Shown here: one piece after another, positions 27,358 through 36,553 of the stretch
How the letters are laid out: the number at the start of each line of letters is the position of its first letter
Numbering within the stretch: the stretch's first letter is position 1
DNA from: Massilioclostridium coli
Lineage (GTDB): Bacteria > Bacillota > Clostridia > Oscillospirales > Ruminococcaceae
NCBI RefSeq assembly: GCF_900095865.1
Contig: NZ_FMIZ01000006.1
Coordinates: 558,001 to 622,000 of the forward strand
Direction: 5' to 3'
Length of the DNA stretch: 64,000 bases
Program-made: the position numbers and the translations under genes
Notes under the pieces: model-generated
What the model saw: the letters and a program-made list of their open reading frames with translations, nothing else
What the model was told of the DNA's origin: nothing
Database searches by the model: none

Positions 27358-27399
27358 TTTGGGCAATAAACGGAAAGTTTTTGGGCAATAAACAGCAAA
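27358..27399. promoter_or_regulatory. 22-bp-spaced direct repeat, probable AraC binding site
   Basis: TTTGGGCAATAAAC occurs at 27358-27371 and again at 27380-27393, with partial identity continuing for about six bases after each. Two same-orientation half-sites two helical turns apart match how AraC-type dimers bind. They lie between the divergent GH78 gene and the AraC promoter. Confidence 0.65.
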
Positions 27400-27406
27400 C
27401 TATGGA

Positions 27407-27435
27407 TTGCGCCTAACCGAGAGATTTGTTATAAT
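27407..27435 (+). promoter_or_regulatory. Promoter of the second AraC gene
   Basis: TTGCGC (27407-27412), a 17-bp spacer and TATAAT (27430-27435) lie 35 nt upstream of the start and directly next to the direct repeat, so binding there could also autoregulate. Confidence 0.6.
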
Positions 27436-27469
27436 CAAACTAAAGTAAACAGAAAGAAGGAAAATAGGG

Positions 27470-28564
27470 ATGCTTTCTATGGTGGAGTTGCTCAAACAGC
27501 AGGTAGAGCAAATTGTTCAATATCAACTTGATACAGGGGAACAAATGAAATGGACCCAGGAAAAAGGGAATAGGGCAAAGCAAAAATTTTTGAAATTGCC
27601 TCCCTCCAAACAGGAAGAACTGTGGAACAAGTATTTCAAGGAGCAACAAGCAGGGCTTTTAAAATTTAATGATACCGGTTTTATTAAATCAGATGCCTTG
27701 ATTGGGGTATTTATGGATTTTCAAAAATATAAACCATTAAGATCCATAGAACAGGAAAAGAAAAAAGGGGCACCATTACATAGCCATAATTATTTTGAAA
27801 TGTTTTATGTTTACCGGGGGCATTGTTTTTCCAGCATTGATGGGGTAGAACGAGAATTTAAAGCTGGGGAACTTTGTTTATATAATCTGCAAGCAGCCCA
27901 TTTTTGTACCCTGCCCTCCGAGCATGATATTGTATTCAATATCATCATACGGGAATCCGCGATTGACGATACTATGATTAAAATGATGTCGGACGAGAAT
28001 ATATTTAGTAACTTTTTTCTTGGCTCTTTGCGGAATGTTAGCAGTAAAACCAGTATGATATTTTCCACCCGTTCCAATGAAGAACTGTTATTTTATCTTT
28101 ATAAATTGATTATTACGTATTACAATGCTCCTATTACCAATAATAGTTTAATGCGTTCTTTAATGGTCTGTCTGTTCCACGAGCTGGCGAAACAGTATCA
28201 AAAACAGGCGGATGAGCAGAGCCGTAAAGAATCAAAGGGAATTCCAATCAGTGAGATTTTGACCTATCTGGATCAGAATTACCGCAATATTAGTTTGCAG
28301 CAAACGGCGGAACATTTTTATTACTCCCCTCGTTCTTTATCCAATTTGCTGCAAAAGTATACCAACAAGAAGTTTTCTCAAATTTTACAGGAAATCCGTT
28401 TGCAAAAGGCATGTAATTTATTAAAGGATCCCAATATTCCATTGGAGAGCATTCCCCAGATTGTCGGGTATAGCGACCGGCATTATTTGGATAAGCTCTT
28501 CCGAAATGTCTATGGCGTTTCTATTTTAAAATATAGGAAAACCTATTGCCAAGAATATGAGTGA
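27470..28564 (+). CDS. AraC-family regulator (beside GH78)
   Basis: A 364-residue regulator with a cupin-type sensor half (LHSHNYFEMFYVYRGHCFSS, EFKAGELCLYNLQ, about 100-145) and two C-terminal helix-turn-helix motifs ending ESIPQIVGYSDRHYLDKLFRNVYGVSILKYRK. AGAAGGAAAA precedes the ATG. The gene is divergent from the GH78 rhamnosidase, and the shared upstream region holds a direct repeat suited to AraC dimers. It is likely an activator of the GH78 gene in response to rhamnose or a rhamnosyl-oligosaccharide; that role is inferred. Confidence 0.9.
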   Translation: MLSMVELLKQQVEQIVQYQLDTGEQMKWTQEKGNRAKQKFLKLPPSKQEELWNKYFKEQQAGLLKFNDTGFIKSDALIGVFMDFQKYKPLRSIEQEKKKGAPLHSHNYFEMFYVYRGHCFSSIDGVEREFKAGELCLYNLQAAHFCTLPSEHDIVFNIIIRESAIDDTMIKMMSDENIFSNFFLGSLRNVSSKTSMIFSTRSNEELLFYLYKLIITYYNAPITNNSLMRSLMVCLFHELAKQYQKQADEQSRKESKGIPISEILTYLDQNYRNISLQQTAEHFYYSPRSLSNLLQKYTNKKFSQILQEIRLQKACNLLKDPNIPLESIPQIVGYSDRHYLDKLFRNVYGVSILKYRKTYCQEYE

Positions 28565-28644
28565 TCATCAAAAATGATAGAAATTTACACATACAAAAAG
28601 GCGGCTCCAAATATTTTAAAAGAAAAATTTTATAAAAAGGAAAA

Positions 28645-28677
28645 ACCCTTTTGATGTAAAAGAAACATCAAAAGGGT
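28645..28677 (-). terminator. Terminator of the M23 peptidase gene
   Basis: A 13-bp perfect stem (ACCCTTTTGATGT and complement) is followed on the minus strand by a T run (28640-28644). It lies 46 nt after the peptidase stop codon. Confidence 0.8.
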
Positions 28678-28723
28678 AAAATAATATACTGTTATCGAAT
28701 CTAGAATTGTTTATTGTAGTTAA

Positions 28724-30469
28724 TTAACGAGGAACATAATCAAATGGGTCTAATTTTGTTCCGTTAGAACGAATTTCAAAATGGAGATGGTTACCAGTGG
28801 ATTGACCAGTTGTACCAACGTAGCCAATTTGTTGGCCGGCACTTACGGTTTGACCTGCACTAACCCCTAATCTGGATTGATGCCCATACAATGTTTGCAC
28901 ACCGTTGCCATGGTCAATAATGACACACAAACCATAACCAGAATACCATTTCGCTAAAATTACAGTACCGGAGGCTGCCGCGTAAATCGGAGTACCGGAT
29001 GGAGCTGCCCAGTCGATACCATGGTGACCATTTCCAACACCACGGCTTACTTTACCAACACCAGAACTCAGTGGACGTACAAAATTTACACCAGATAAGC
29101 TTCCACTACCAGTAGAAGCAGGTAGTACTTTATTATTATCAGAAGTTTTTACTGGTTCTTTTGTCCCCTGCAATTTAATCTCATTTACTGGTGCGGATAC
29201 TTGCGCTGTATTGGTAACAGTTTTGCTCACTTCTTCTCCGTTTACTACCTGAACCAATGCGGTAACATGGTTAATTCCATTTTGACCTGCCTGCGCAATA
29301 GAGGTTTGACCCTGATACATATTCCCATCATCTTGAGTGATGGATTGATATGGTACCTCTTCATCATATTCGACCTGTTTAGTAGCGGTTACACTTAAAA
29401 ATGGAATGGTCTTAGAGATTTTAACTTGTTGTCCAATTTGGATGGTTTCCTCTGGGATTTCTGGATTTAATGCCTTAATCTCTCCAATGCTGACGGATGT
29501 CTTTTGTGCAATGGTAGTGAAAGTATCACCAGGGACAACAGTGTAGGTTTGCTCGCTTTGAACATCAGAATTAACCAGATTTAACAAATCTTCTTCTGGT
29601 ACAATCGCATCCTGTAAGTATAATCCGGTTTTTAAAACAATCGGGCTTACAAAGGAAGCATCGGTTGTACCGGTTTGTTGCTGATATTCAACCAAAATAT
29701 TTTCCAGGGTAGTTTCCAAGTTAGCGGAATTTGTGGTTGCACCATAAAACTGGTTATCAATATACAATCCTGTTGCAGTGGAAATATCCGTAGAGGAACA
29801 GCTAATCAGTTTGTTTGCTAATTCAGCCGAATTGACTAAATCCTCTTTTTCGTGAATTTTTGTCAAAGAAAATTCTGGCTGGATGTCAAATTCAGATTCG
29901 TCATTTACATATACCATTTGTTGGGCAATCAGATCTGTCGCCTCATCAAAATCGCTTTCTTTTTCAATATAAGCAACGACTTCTCCATCGTGGGTAACAG
30001 CAATTGCATATTCTTGGCTGGTAAAGTGATGCACTACAAAGCCAAATGCTACAATAACAACAACAGGGACAACCACATTCAAAAATTTTCCAAAGGTAAC
30101 TCGACCGGAATGGACTTGGTGCGCTAGGACTTGTTTTGTCCGCTGGCCTTTTGCGCCAACACCTTCAATTTCTTTCAATTCCTGATGTAAGTTGTGGATA
30201 CTGCGGAATGGGGAACCAAAACCGTTTGCCACACGTTCCGCAAAACGGCCTGCTCTTTGCCAAAATCCCATAAAAAAGCTTTTAAACCACCTGCCGCATG
30301 CAAACACAGGACGCTTGATAAAACGACCAAAATGAACTACAGCAGAACTGGTATAAGTTCCGATATAAGAAAAAATAGATGATAATGTAATTTGTTTTTT
30401 AAATTGTTCAACTTCATCTGTTTCAGCCGGCAGTTTCGTTTCTGCCTCATTACAGTTGTGAAGTGCCAT
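28724..30469 (-). CDS. Membrane-anchored M23 peptidase with LysM and G5 domains
   Basis: A 581-residue protein. A cytoplasmic N-terminus of about 130 residues precedes one membrane helix (NVVVPVVVIVAFGFVVHHF). Then come an extracytoplasmic region, a LysM domain (YTVVPGDTFTTIAQKT to GQQVKI, about 312-355), a G5 domain (about 360-440) and a C-terminal M23 domain with the zinc motifs HHGIDW and GNHLHFEIR. It should cut peptidoglycan cross-links or stem peptides outside the membrane. The layout resembles clostridial LysM-G5-M23 hydrolases; whether it acts in sporulation (as SpoIIQ-like proteins do) or vegetative growth cannot be told. Confidence 0.88.
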   Translation of the reverse strand: MALHNCNEAETKLPAETDEVEQFKKQITLSSIFSYIGTYTSSAVVHFGRFIKRPVFACGRWFKSFFMGFWQRAGRFAERVANGFGSPFRSIHNLHQELKEIEGVGAKGQRTKQVLAHQVHSGRVTFGKFLNVVVPVVVIVAFGFVVHHFTSQEYAIAVTHDGEVVAYIEKESDFDEATDLIAQQMVYVNDESEFDIQPEFSLTKIHEKEDLVNSAELANKLISCSSTDISTATGLYIDNQFYGATTNSANLETTLENILVEYQQQTGTTDASFVSPIVLKTGLYLQDAIVPEEDLLNLVNSDVQSEQTYTVVPGDTFTTIAQKTSVSIGEIKALNPEIPEETIQIGQQVKISKTIPFLSVTATKQVEYDEEVPYQSITQDDGNMYQGQTSIAQAGQNGINHVTALVQVVNGEEVSKTVTNTAQVSAPVNEIKLQGTKEPVKTSDNNKVLPASTGSGSLSGVNFVRPLSSGVGKVSRGVGNGHHGIDWAAPSGTPIYAAASGTVILAKWYSGYGLCVIIDHGNGVQTLYGHQSRLGVSAGQTVSAGQQIGYVGTTGQSTGNHLHFEIRSNGTKLDPFDYVPR

Positions 30470-30562
30470 AATAAGTTCTCCTCATAATAAATTTGTCGGT
30501 TTTCAAAAGAAAGATTTCTAAACCGTAACAACTTATTACAATTTAGTAACAAGCTTACTTCT

Positions 30563-30590
30563 ATTATACAATAAATTAGAAAAAATGCAA
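30563..30590 (-). promoter_or_regulatory. Probable promoter of the M23 peptidase gene
   Basis: On the minus strand TTGCAT (30585-30590), a 16-bp spacer and TATAAT (30563-30568) lie about 95 nt upstream of the start codon. Confidence 0.5.
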
Positions 30591-30669
30591 CTGCAACACA
30601 AAGAATGTTTACAAAATATCAGCGTATTCTAGTAGCCTTAACTAGTTTTAATAAATAATTTTGTGCGTA

Positions 30670-31128
30670 TTAACAGTTATATTGCAGTTGTTCTACGGAA
30701 TAGTTTTCTAATTTTTCTAAAATTTGGATAACGTCCCGTTTGGCGGAAGGCAAATCATGTTCCAGATAATTTCCACATTCCGGTTCTGTTGCCCCTGGGA
30801 TTTCCCCTTCAAAATCTTTGACAAACTCCATGGATTGACGAACAATTTCGATTGCGGTTTCGTGAGGTAGATTACGGGTAATAAAATAGAACCCAGTACG
30901 GCACCCCATTGGCCCTACATAAACCACATGGTCAGCATGTTCTGTGTTGCGTGCATAGGTGGCAAAAAGATGTTCTATTGTATGCATAGATGGATTAGAA
31001 AGGTAAACCCCTCCATTGGGTTTTACCATCCGGACATCATAGGTGACAATGTCACCATCTATACGAGAGATATACATACCAATCCCCAGTTTGGTGTGAT
31101 CAACAGTAAAGCTGGCAATTTTTTTCAT
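30670..31128 (-). CDS. luxS: S-ribosylhomocysteine lyase LuxS
   Basis: A 152-residue LuxS of usual length. The zinc ligands H49 and H53 lie in HTIEHL, with catalytic E52 between them; Cys76 is in GCRTGFYF, and the third zinc ligand Cys118 is in ECGNYLEHDL. It cleaves S-ribosylhomocysteine to homocysteine and the AI-2 precursor, recycling activated-methyl waste. It is the second gene of a two-gene unit, starting 12 nt after a membrane protein gene. No pfs/mtnN is next to it. Confidence 0.97.
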   Translation of the reverse strand: MKKIASFTVDHTKLGIGMYISRIDGDIVTYDVRMVKPNGGVYLSNPSMHTIEHLFATYARNTEHADHVVYVGPMGCRTGFYFITRNLPHETAIEIVRQSMEFVKDFEGEIPGATEPECGNYLEHDLPSAKRDVIQILEKLENYSVEQLQYNC

Positions 31129-31140
31129 AATAGGTTCCTC

Positions 31141-31722
31141 CTATCTTTCGGTTTGTTCCGTAGATTCTTCTGTCTTTGTATGTTGTTCTACTATTTTTTC
31201 GATTTGCTCTGTTTGGTCTTGTTGGTGTAGGCAGTCCAATATTGCTCGGTCCATTGTTTCATCCGGGGAAATGACCAATAAGCTGGGTTTCCCAGTGCTA
31301 CGGGAACGGAAACAGATATATTTATTGTTCTTATAATCGGGATGTTTTGTAGCATATAAAACCTGTTCGTAGTTGGATTTTTCTAGATTAATTCCATCTT
31401 TATTTGTATAAGAAAGAAAATCATGTACTGGACGGACAAACATTCTGTCTTGTTTCCGCTGCGCTGTTAACAGAACAGTAAATCTGCCTTCGTCCAAGGT
31501 ATAATCATAAACCTGTTTGGTCTTACCTACTACTTTGCAGGCATAGTAAACCACGGCAATTGCTACAATATATCCAATAATTGAGAATATCCCCATTTTA
31601 GAGGCAAAAAAGAAAATGCATCCAAAAATAAAAATACAAATAAAAACCAAAAGGGTTTGCTGACGTTTCTCTTTTTTGGTTACTTCCCGTTTTACTGTTT
31701 GGTGGATATAGTCCATTTTCAT
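31141..31722 (-). CDS. Two-helix membrane protein of unknown function upstream of luxS
   Basis: A 193-residue protein with two adjacent membrane helices near the N-terminus (about 25-45 and 48-65), then a soluble domain (YDYTLDEGRFTVLLTAQRKQDRMFVRPVHDFLSY...) rich in beta-strand pattern, and a Gln/Glu/Thr-rich tail. I do not recognise the family with confidence; the arrangement resembles small clostridial DUF membrane proteins. GGAGGAA precedes the ATG. It is probably co-transcribed with luxS. Confidence 0.7.
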   Translation of the reverse strand: MKMDYIHQTVKREVTKKEKRQQTLLVFICIFIFGCIFFFASKMGIFSIIGYIVAIAVVYYACKVVGKTKQVYDYTLDEGRFTVLLTAQRKQDRMFVRPVHDFLSYTNKDGINLEKSNYEQVLYATKHPDYKNNKYICFRSRSTGKPSLLVISPDETMDRAILDCLHQQDQTEQIEKIVEQHTKTEESTEQTER

Positions 31723-31822
31723 TCCTCCATATAGATATTCTTATAAAAAGGATTTTTTCTGACATTATGGCAGTTTATACAATATTTTAGCATAATTTTT
31801 TTATTAGTACAATAGAAATCTC

Positions 31823-31851
31823 TTGCCTTTACAGGAGAATCTTGTTATAAT
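31823..31851 (+). promoter_or_regulatory. Promoter of pheST
   Basis: TTGCCT (31823-31828), a 17-bp spacer and TATAAT (31846-31851) lie about 80 nt before the start of the T-box structure. Confidence 0.7.
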
Positions 31852-31929
31852 AAAAAAATAGAATTAATTTTAATAATATTGTTTTCATTAATGGTACCTA
31901 TCAATGTACTATTAAAATAAGTTTTTGTT

Positions 31930-32180
31930 TTCACAAACACATAGACCGGGTTTTAGTAAGAATCAGAACCGCATGGCATCAGAGAGGTTTGCCACCGTCT
32001 GTAAGCAAACCACATGCCTGATTTCCGAATTTCCCCCGTGAGTGGCTCTGTTGAACTTGAGTAGGCAGTGACGGTTTGCCCCCGTTAAAGGTGTTGAGTG
32101 CCTGGCTATTTTGAGCTGGGAATCAGGGTGGTAACACGGAACCAATGGCTTCGTCCCTTATAGGGATGGAGCCTTTTTTG
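31930..32180 (+). promoter_or_regulatory. T-box leader controlling pheST (probable Phe specifier)
   Basis: The T-box core reads GGGTGGTAACACGG (32125-32138) and precedes a terminator stem (GGCTTCGTCCC, 32147-32173) with six T. Stem I shows an AGTA loop-E motif near 31955 and arms AATCAG/CTGATT; the opposite strand reads GAATTTC, placing TTC at 32029-32031 or TTT at 32028-32030 as the Phe specifier. The core differs from the usual GGNACC by an extra A. Confidence 0.88.
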
Positions 32181-32246
32181 TTGTATGAGTTTGTGGAAAC
32201 ACAATTTTAGGAAAGTAAATCAAAATAAATCGAGGAGGCAAATACG

Positions 32247-33266
32247 ATGAAACAAGCGCTGGAACAGATTAAAGCTACAGCGGAACAAGCACTGCATGCC
32301 TGTACAGACCTGAAGGAATTGGATGCCATAAGAGTAAAATTCCTAGGCAAAAAAGGTGAGCTGACTTCTATTTTAAAACAAATGGGAAAACTCTCCCCAG
32401 AAGAACGCCCCGTTATTGGACAATTGGCAAACCAGATTCGTGGGGATATTGAGCAGGATATCACAACCCGTATGGCTGAAATCAAACAAGCGGAGATGGA
32501 ACGCCAGTTAAAAGCAGAAAAAATTGATGTTACCCTGCCAGGACAAAAATTTCAAATGGGGAAAAAGCATCCGTTAACCGCTGTTTTGGATGAAATTAAA
32601 GATATCTTTTTAGGAATGGGGTTTGATATTGCAGCAGGTCCAGAGGTAGAAACCGACTACTATAACTTTGAGGCATTGAACCTGCCAAAAAACCATCCAG
32701 CACGGGATACCCAGGACACTTTCTACATTACAGATAATATTCTGTTGAGAACCCAAACATCCCCTGTACAAATTCGTGTGATGGAAAACAAGAAGCCTCC
32801 AATTCGTGTGATTGCACCAGGTCGTGTATACCGTGCGGATGCGGTGGATGCAACCCACTCCCCATTATTCCATCAAATTGAAGGCTTGGTTGTGGATAAA
32901 AACGTTACCATGGCTGATTTGAAAGGGACTCTGGAGATTTTCGTGAAAAAATTATATGGGGAAGAATCGGTTGTCCGGTTCCGTCCACACCATTTTCCAT
33001 TTACAGAACCATCCGCTGAACTGGATGTTCAGTGTTTCTCTTGTAAGGGGGAAGGCTGCCGCTTGTGTAAAGGGGAAGGCTGGATTGAAATCCTTGGTTG
33101 TGGTATGGTTCACCCAAAAGTATTGCAGAACTGTGGGATTGACCCAGAAGAATACAGCGGATTTGCGTTTGGTATGGGCCTGGAACGTGTGGTAATGCGC
33201 CGCTACAATATTGACGACCTGCGTATGTTCTTTGAAAACGATATGCGTTTTTTAACTCAGTTCTAA
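32247..33266 (+). CDS. pheS: Phenylalanyl-tRNA synthetase alpha subunit
   Basis: A 339-residue class II subunit of normal length. An N-terminal coiled-coil arm (1-85) is followed by the catalytic domain with [13 protein letters not shown] (about 150-162), TSPVQIRVM, and the motif 3 region [18 protein letters not shown]. It charges tRNA-Phe as an alpha2beta2 tetramer with PheT. GAGGAGGC lies upstream of the ATG, and pheT follows after 49 nt. Confidence 0.97.
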   Translation: MKQALEQIKATAEQALHACTDLKELDAIRVKFLGKKGELTSILKQMGKLSPEERPVIGQLANQIRGDIEQDITTRMAEIKQAEMERQLKAEKIDVTLPGQKFQMGKKHPLTAVLDEIKDIFLGMGFDIAAGPEVETDYYNFEALNLPKNHPARDTQDTFYITDNILLRTQTSPVQIRVMENKKPPIRVIAPGRVYRADAVDATHSPLFHQIEGLVVDKNVTMADLKGTLEIFVKKLYGEESVVRFRPHHFPFTEPSAELDVQCFSCKGEGCRLCKGEGWIEILGCGMVHPKVLQNCGIDPEEYSGFAFGMGLERVVMRRYNIDDLRMFFENDMRFLTQF

Positions 33267-33315
33267 TGGAAACCAATTTAAATCAAAATAATTCCGAAAT
33301 AGGAGGAAGATCGTA

Positions 33316-35688
33316 ATGAATTTGTCCATGAAATGGCTTTCTGACTATGTGGATGTAGACGTAACCCCAAGGGAATTCTCCGAAGCGATGACTATGTCCG
33401 GCTCCAAAGTAGAAGGCTATGAAATAGAAGGGGAAGAAATCTCCAAAGTTGTAGTAGGAAAAGTATTATCCATTGAAAAACACCCAGATGCGGATAAACT
33501 GGTGGTTTGTCAGATGGAAGTTGGCCAGCCAGAACCAATCCAGATTGTAACAGGTGCCACCAATTTAACTGTAGGAGATTTGGTGCCAGTTTGCTTGGAT
33601 GGTGCAATCCTGCCAGGGGGTAAAAAAATTAAAAAAGGAAAACTCCGTGGCGTATTGAGCCAGGGGATGATGTGTTCTTTAGGGGAATTAAAACTAACCA
33701 AGAACGATTTCCCTTATGCCATTGAGGATGGTATTTTTGTATTGCAGGAAGATTGCCAGATTGGCCAGGATATCCGGGAAGCAATTGGATTAAACGACAC
33801 CTGTGTAGAATTTGAAATTACCTCCAACCGTGCAGACTGTTTGTCCGTTTTAGGTTTGGCAAGAGAAGCAGCAGCAACATTTCAAACACCATTACATTGG
33901 AACAAACCAGAAGTAAAATCCTGTGGTGGTGATATTAATGATGAATTGAATGTAACAGTGGAAAATACCGACCTCTGTACCAGATATATGGCCAAAATGG
34001 TGAAAAACGTAAAAATTGGGCCATCTCCACGTTGGATGAGGGAACGTTTACGTGCAAGTGGCGTGCGTCCTATCAATAACTTGGTGGATATTACCAACTA
34101 TGTGATGCTGGAATATGGCCAGCCAATGCATGCATTTGACCTACGGTTTGTAGAAGACCATTCCATCCACATCCGCACCGCAAGAGAAGGGGAGGTCATC
34201 ACGACACTGGAAGGAGCAGAACACAGATTAACTCCTGAAATGCTGGTCATCTGCGATAGCAAAAAACCAATTGGCGTTGCAGGCGTTATGGGAGGGGAAT
34301 ACAGTGGTATTATGGACGACACCACAACTGTTGTATTTGAATCCGCTATGTTTGATGGGGCTTCTGTTCGAACCACAGCCAAAGCGTTAGGAATCCGTAC
34401 AGAATCTTCCGCCCGGTTTGAAAAAGGTTTGGATGCCCGCAATTGTGAGGATGCTATCATGCGTGCATGCGAATTGGTAAATATTCTGGGCTGCGGGGAA
34501 GTTGTAGATGGAACCATTGACAAAGCTTACTTTGACCCAACTCCAAAAACAGTTACTTTTGAGCCAGAGTGGACCAACCAGTTCTTGGGAATTCAATTGA
34601 CCAGAGAAGAAATGGTAAAAATTTTGGAAAGCCTTTCCTTTAAAGTGAATGGAGATCAAATTGAGGTACCTGCTTTCCGAATTGATATTGAACACAAAGC
34701 GGATATTGCGGAGGAAATTGCCCGGATTTACGGTTATAACAATATTCCAACTACAGTTATCCGTGGAGTTGCGGAAGCAAGTCTGACTCCTGAACAGCAG
34801 TTTGAAAAGAAAACAGGGGAAATTATCCGCGCTTTGGGATGCAATGAAATTGCAACCTATTCGTTTATCAGCCCCAAATATTACGATAAAATCAATCTTC
34901 CAAAAGATAGTCAATTGCGTGAATCTGTTACCATTTCCAATCCATTAGGGGAAGATACCAGCGTAATGCGTACCACAGCAATCCCTTCCATGTTGGAAGT
35001 TTTGTCTCGCAACTACAACAACCGTAACCCACAGGCTTGGATGTATGAAATTGCTACTGTTTATCTGCCAAAGGGAAAAGATGTTCAGCCAGATGAGTTG
35101 AATAAAATTGTCATCGGCTTATACGGTGGTAACAGTGATTTCTACACCTTAAAAGGTATGGTGGAATTGTTGTTGGATCGTTTGAATATCAAAGATTGGG
35201 ACATTGCAGTTACAGAAGATGCAATTCCATTCCATAGTGGACGCTGCGCTACCATCCTGAAAGATGGTGTGGAATTGGGTGTATTGGGAGAAATCCATCC
35301 AGCGGTATTAAACAATTATGGAATTGGAACGAAAGCATATGTGGCAAACTTTGATATGCAGGCTTTGTTTGCAGCACAATCCGAGGAGGCTACCTATCAT
35401 CCATTGCCAAAATTCCCAGCAAGCACCCGTGATTTAAGCCTTGTTTGCGAAGAAGAATTGCCAGTGATTGAGATCGAAAAAGTAATCAAATCCTCTGTAG
35501 GCAAGATTTTGGAGCAATTGGAACTGTTTGATATTTTCCGTGGTGAACAAATCGGAGAAGGTAAAAAATCTGTTTCCTTCTCTCTAGTAATGCGTTCCCA
35601 TGACCATACATTAAATGATGAGGAAGCGGACAACGCTATCAAAAAGGTACTGAAAAATCTAGAAAAAATCAATGTTGTTTTGAGATAA
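33316..35688 (+). CDS. pheT: Phenylalanyl-tRNA synthetase beta subunit
   Basis: A 790-residue subunit. The N-terminal tRNA-binding EMAPII-like domain (about 40-150, VVVGKVLSIEKHPDADKLVVCQMEVG) precedes B3/B4 editing (about 210-380), B5 (about 405-475), a catalytic-like core and the C-terminal ferredoxin-like anticodon-binding domain (LPKFPASTRDLSLVCEEE to the end). The ribosome binding site is TAGGAGGA. It forms the operon with pheS and is followed by a terminator. Confidence 0.97.
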   Translation: MNLSMKWLSDYVDVDVTPREFSEAMTMSGSKVEGYEIEGEEISKVVVGKVLSIEKHPDADKLVVCQMEVGQPEPIQIVTGATNLTVGDLVPVCLDGAILPGGKKIKKGKLRGVLSQGMMCSLGELKLTKNDFPYAIEDGIFVLQEDCQIGQDIREAIGLNDTCVEFEITSNRADCLSVLGLAREAAATFQTPLHWNKPEVKSCGGDINDELNVTVENTDLCTRYMAKMVKNVKIGPSPRWMRERLRASGVRPINNLVDITNYVMLEYGQPMHAFDLRFVEDHSIHIRTAREGEVITTLEGAEHRLTPEMLVICDSKKPIGVAGVMGGEYSGIMDDTTTVVFESAMFDGASVRTTAKALGIRTESSARFEKGLDARNCEDAIMRACELVNILGCGEVVDGTIDKAYFDPTPKTVTFEPEWTNQFLGIQLTREEMVKILESLSFKVNGDQIEVPAFRIDIEHKADIAEEIARIYGYNNIPTTVIRGVAEASLTPEQQFEKKTGEIIRALGCNEIATYSFISPKYYDKINLPKDSQLRESVTISNPLGEDTSVMRTTAIPSMLEVLSRNYNNRNPQAWMYEIATVYLPKGKDVQPDELNKIVIGLYGGNSDFYTLKGMVELLLDRLNIKDWDIAVTEDAIPFHSGRCATILKDGVELGVLGEIHPAVLNNYGIGTKAYVANFDMQALFAAQSEEATYHPLPKFPASTRDLSLVCEEELPVIEIEKVIKSSVGKILEQLELFDIFRGEQIGEGKKSVSFSLVMRSHDHTLNDEEADNAIKKVLKNLEKINVVLR

Positions 35689-35704
35689 CAATATTGTATT
35701 ATAA

Positions 35705-35745
35705 AAGAAGCACCAGTTTTTGCTTGAAAAAACCGGTGCTTCTTT
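35705..35745 (+). terminator. Terminator of pheST
   Basis: A long stem AAGAAGCACC-A-GTTTTT with its near-perfect complement is followed by TCTTTG; it lies 16 nt after the pheT stop. Confidence 0.8.
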
Positions 35746-36486
35746 GTTTATGAAAAGTAAACTATTAATGCTATATTTTATAAAAAAGAATATTTAAAAG
35801 AAAACTTTGATAAAATATGAAATGAGAAAGATAAGTGATTTACAGATAGTAAATTAGTAAATTGATAGGAAGAACAGAGCGAAAAAATATGGGTATGAGT
35901 TTTATTGGCAGTTCGCCTTGAACCTTATTTGAAGAAATTTTTATCAGTTCTACAAATTAACAGCCCTACTAGTGGAATCCCATAAAAAGCTTTCGCTTGA
36001 AGTATCAAGGAATGTAATATATGAAAAGAAAACTTCTGTTAGAATGATAGTTACAGGTTTATAAACTGTAGGGACAATAATACAAAAATTTAGTACATCC
36101 ATAGGATATTGATGTAGGTGCTTATGAGGCTATATTACAGTCATAAGAGTGTATAGGTAAAATAAAATCGTTTCTACTAAAAAATTACTAAACTTAAATC
36201 TAAAATAAAATCCTATTTTGATATAAAATAGGATTGGTCTAATCATTTACAAAATTCAAAACCACCGGTTGAACTGGTAACTTGCACGACCCCTAAAAGA
36301 CTGGCTATTACTGGTTTAACTCATTATTACGTTACATCATAAATAGGGCAAAAATAGTACTTTTTAATTCGCTATTTTTTGTATATTCTTTGACTTTTCG
36401 ACTAGCATAAAGCTCGCCGTTATAATTGTTGCATTACTCTTTTTCATCCCTGGTAAAACCAAGTTTTTTTCACGTCTAAATACACT
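35746..36486. other. Gene-free AT-rich stretch
   Basis: About 740 bases between pheT and the truncated GH106 gene. I find no coding frame with a ribosome binding site, no RNA gene fold I can name and no repeat shared with the rest of the window. It may be decayed sequence. Confidence 0.4.
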
Positions 36487-36525
36487 AAAAAACAAGGCAA
36501 TCTATTTAATAGATTGCCTTGTTTT
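36487..36525 (-). terminator. Terminator of the truncated GH106 gene
   Basis: A 16-bp perfect stem (AAAACAAGGCAATCTA and complement) ends in a T run on the minus strand, 29 nt after the stop codon. Confidence 0.85.
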
Positions 36526-36553
36526 AAAAATATAGGAAAGGATAAGAACGCTA

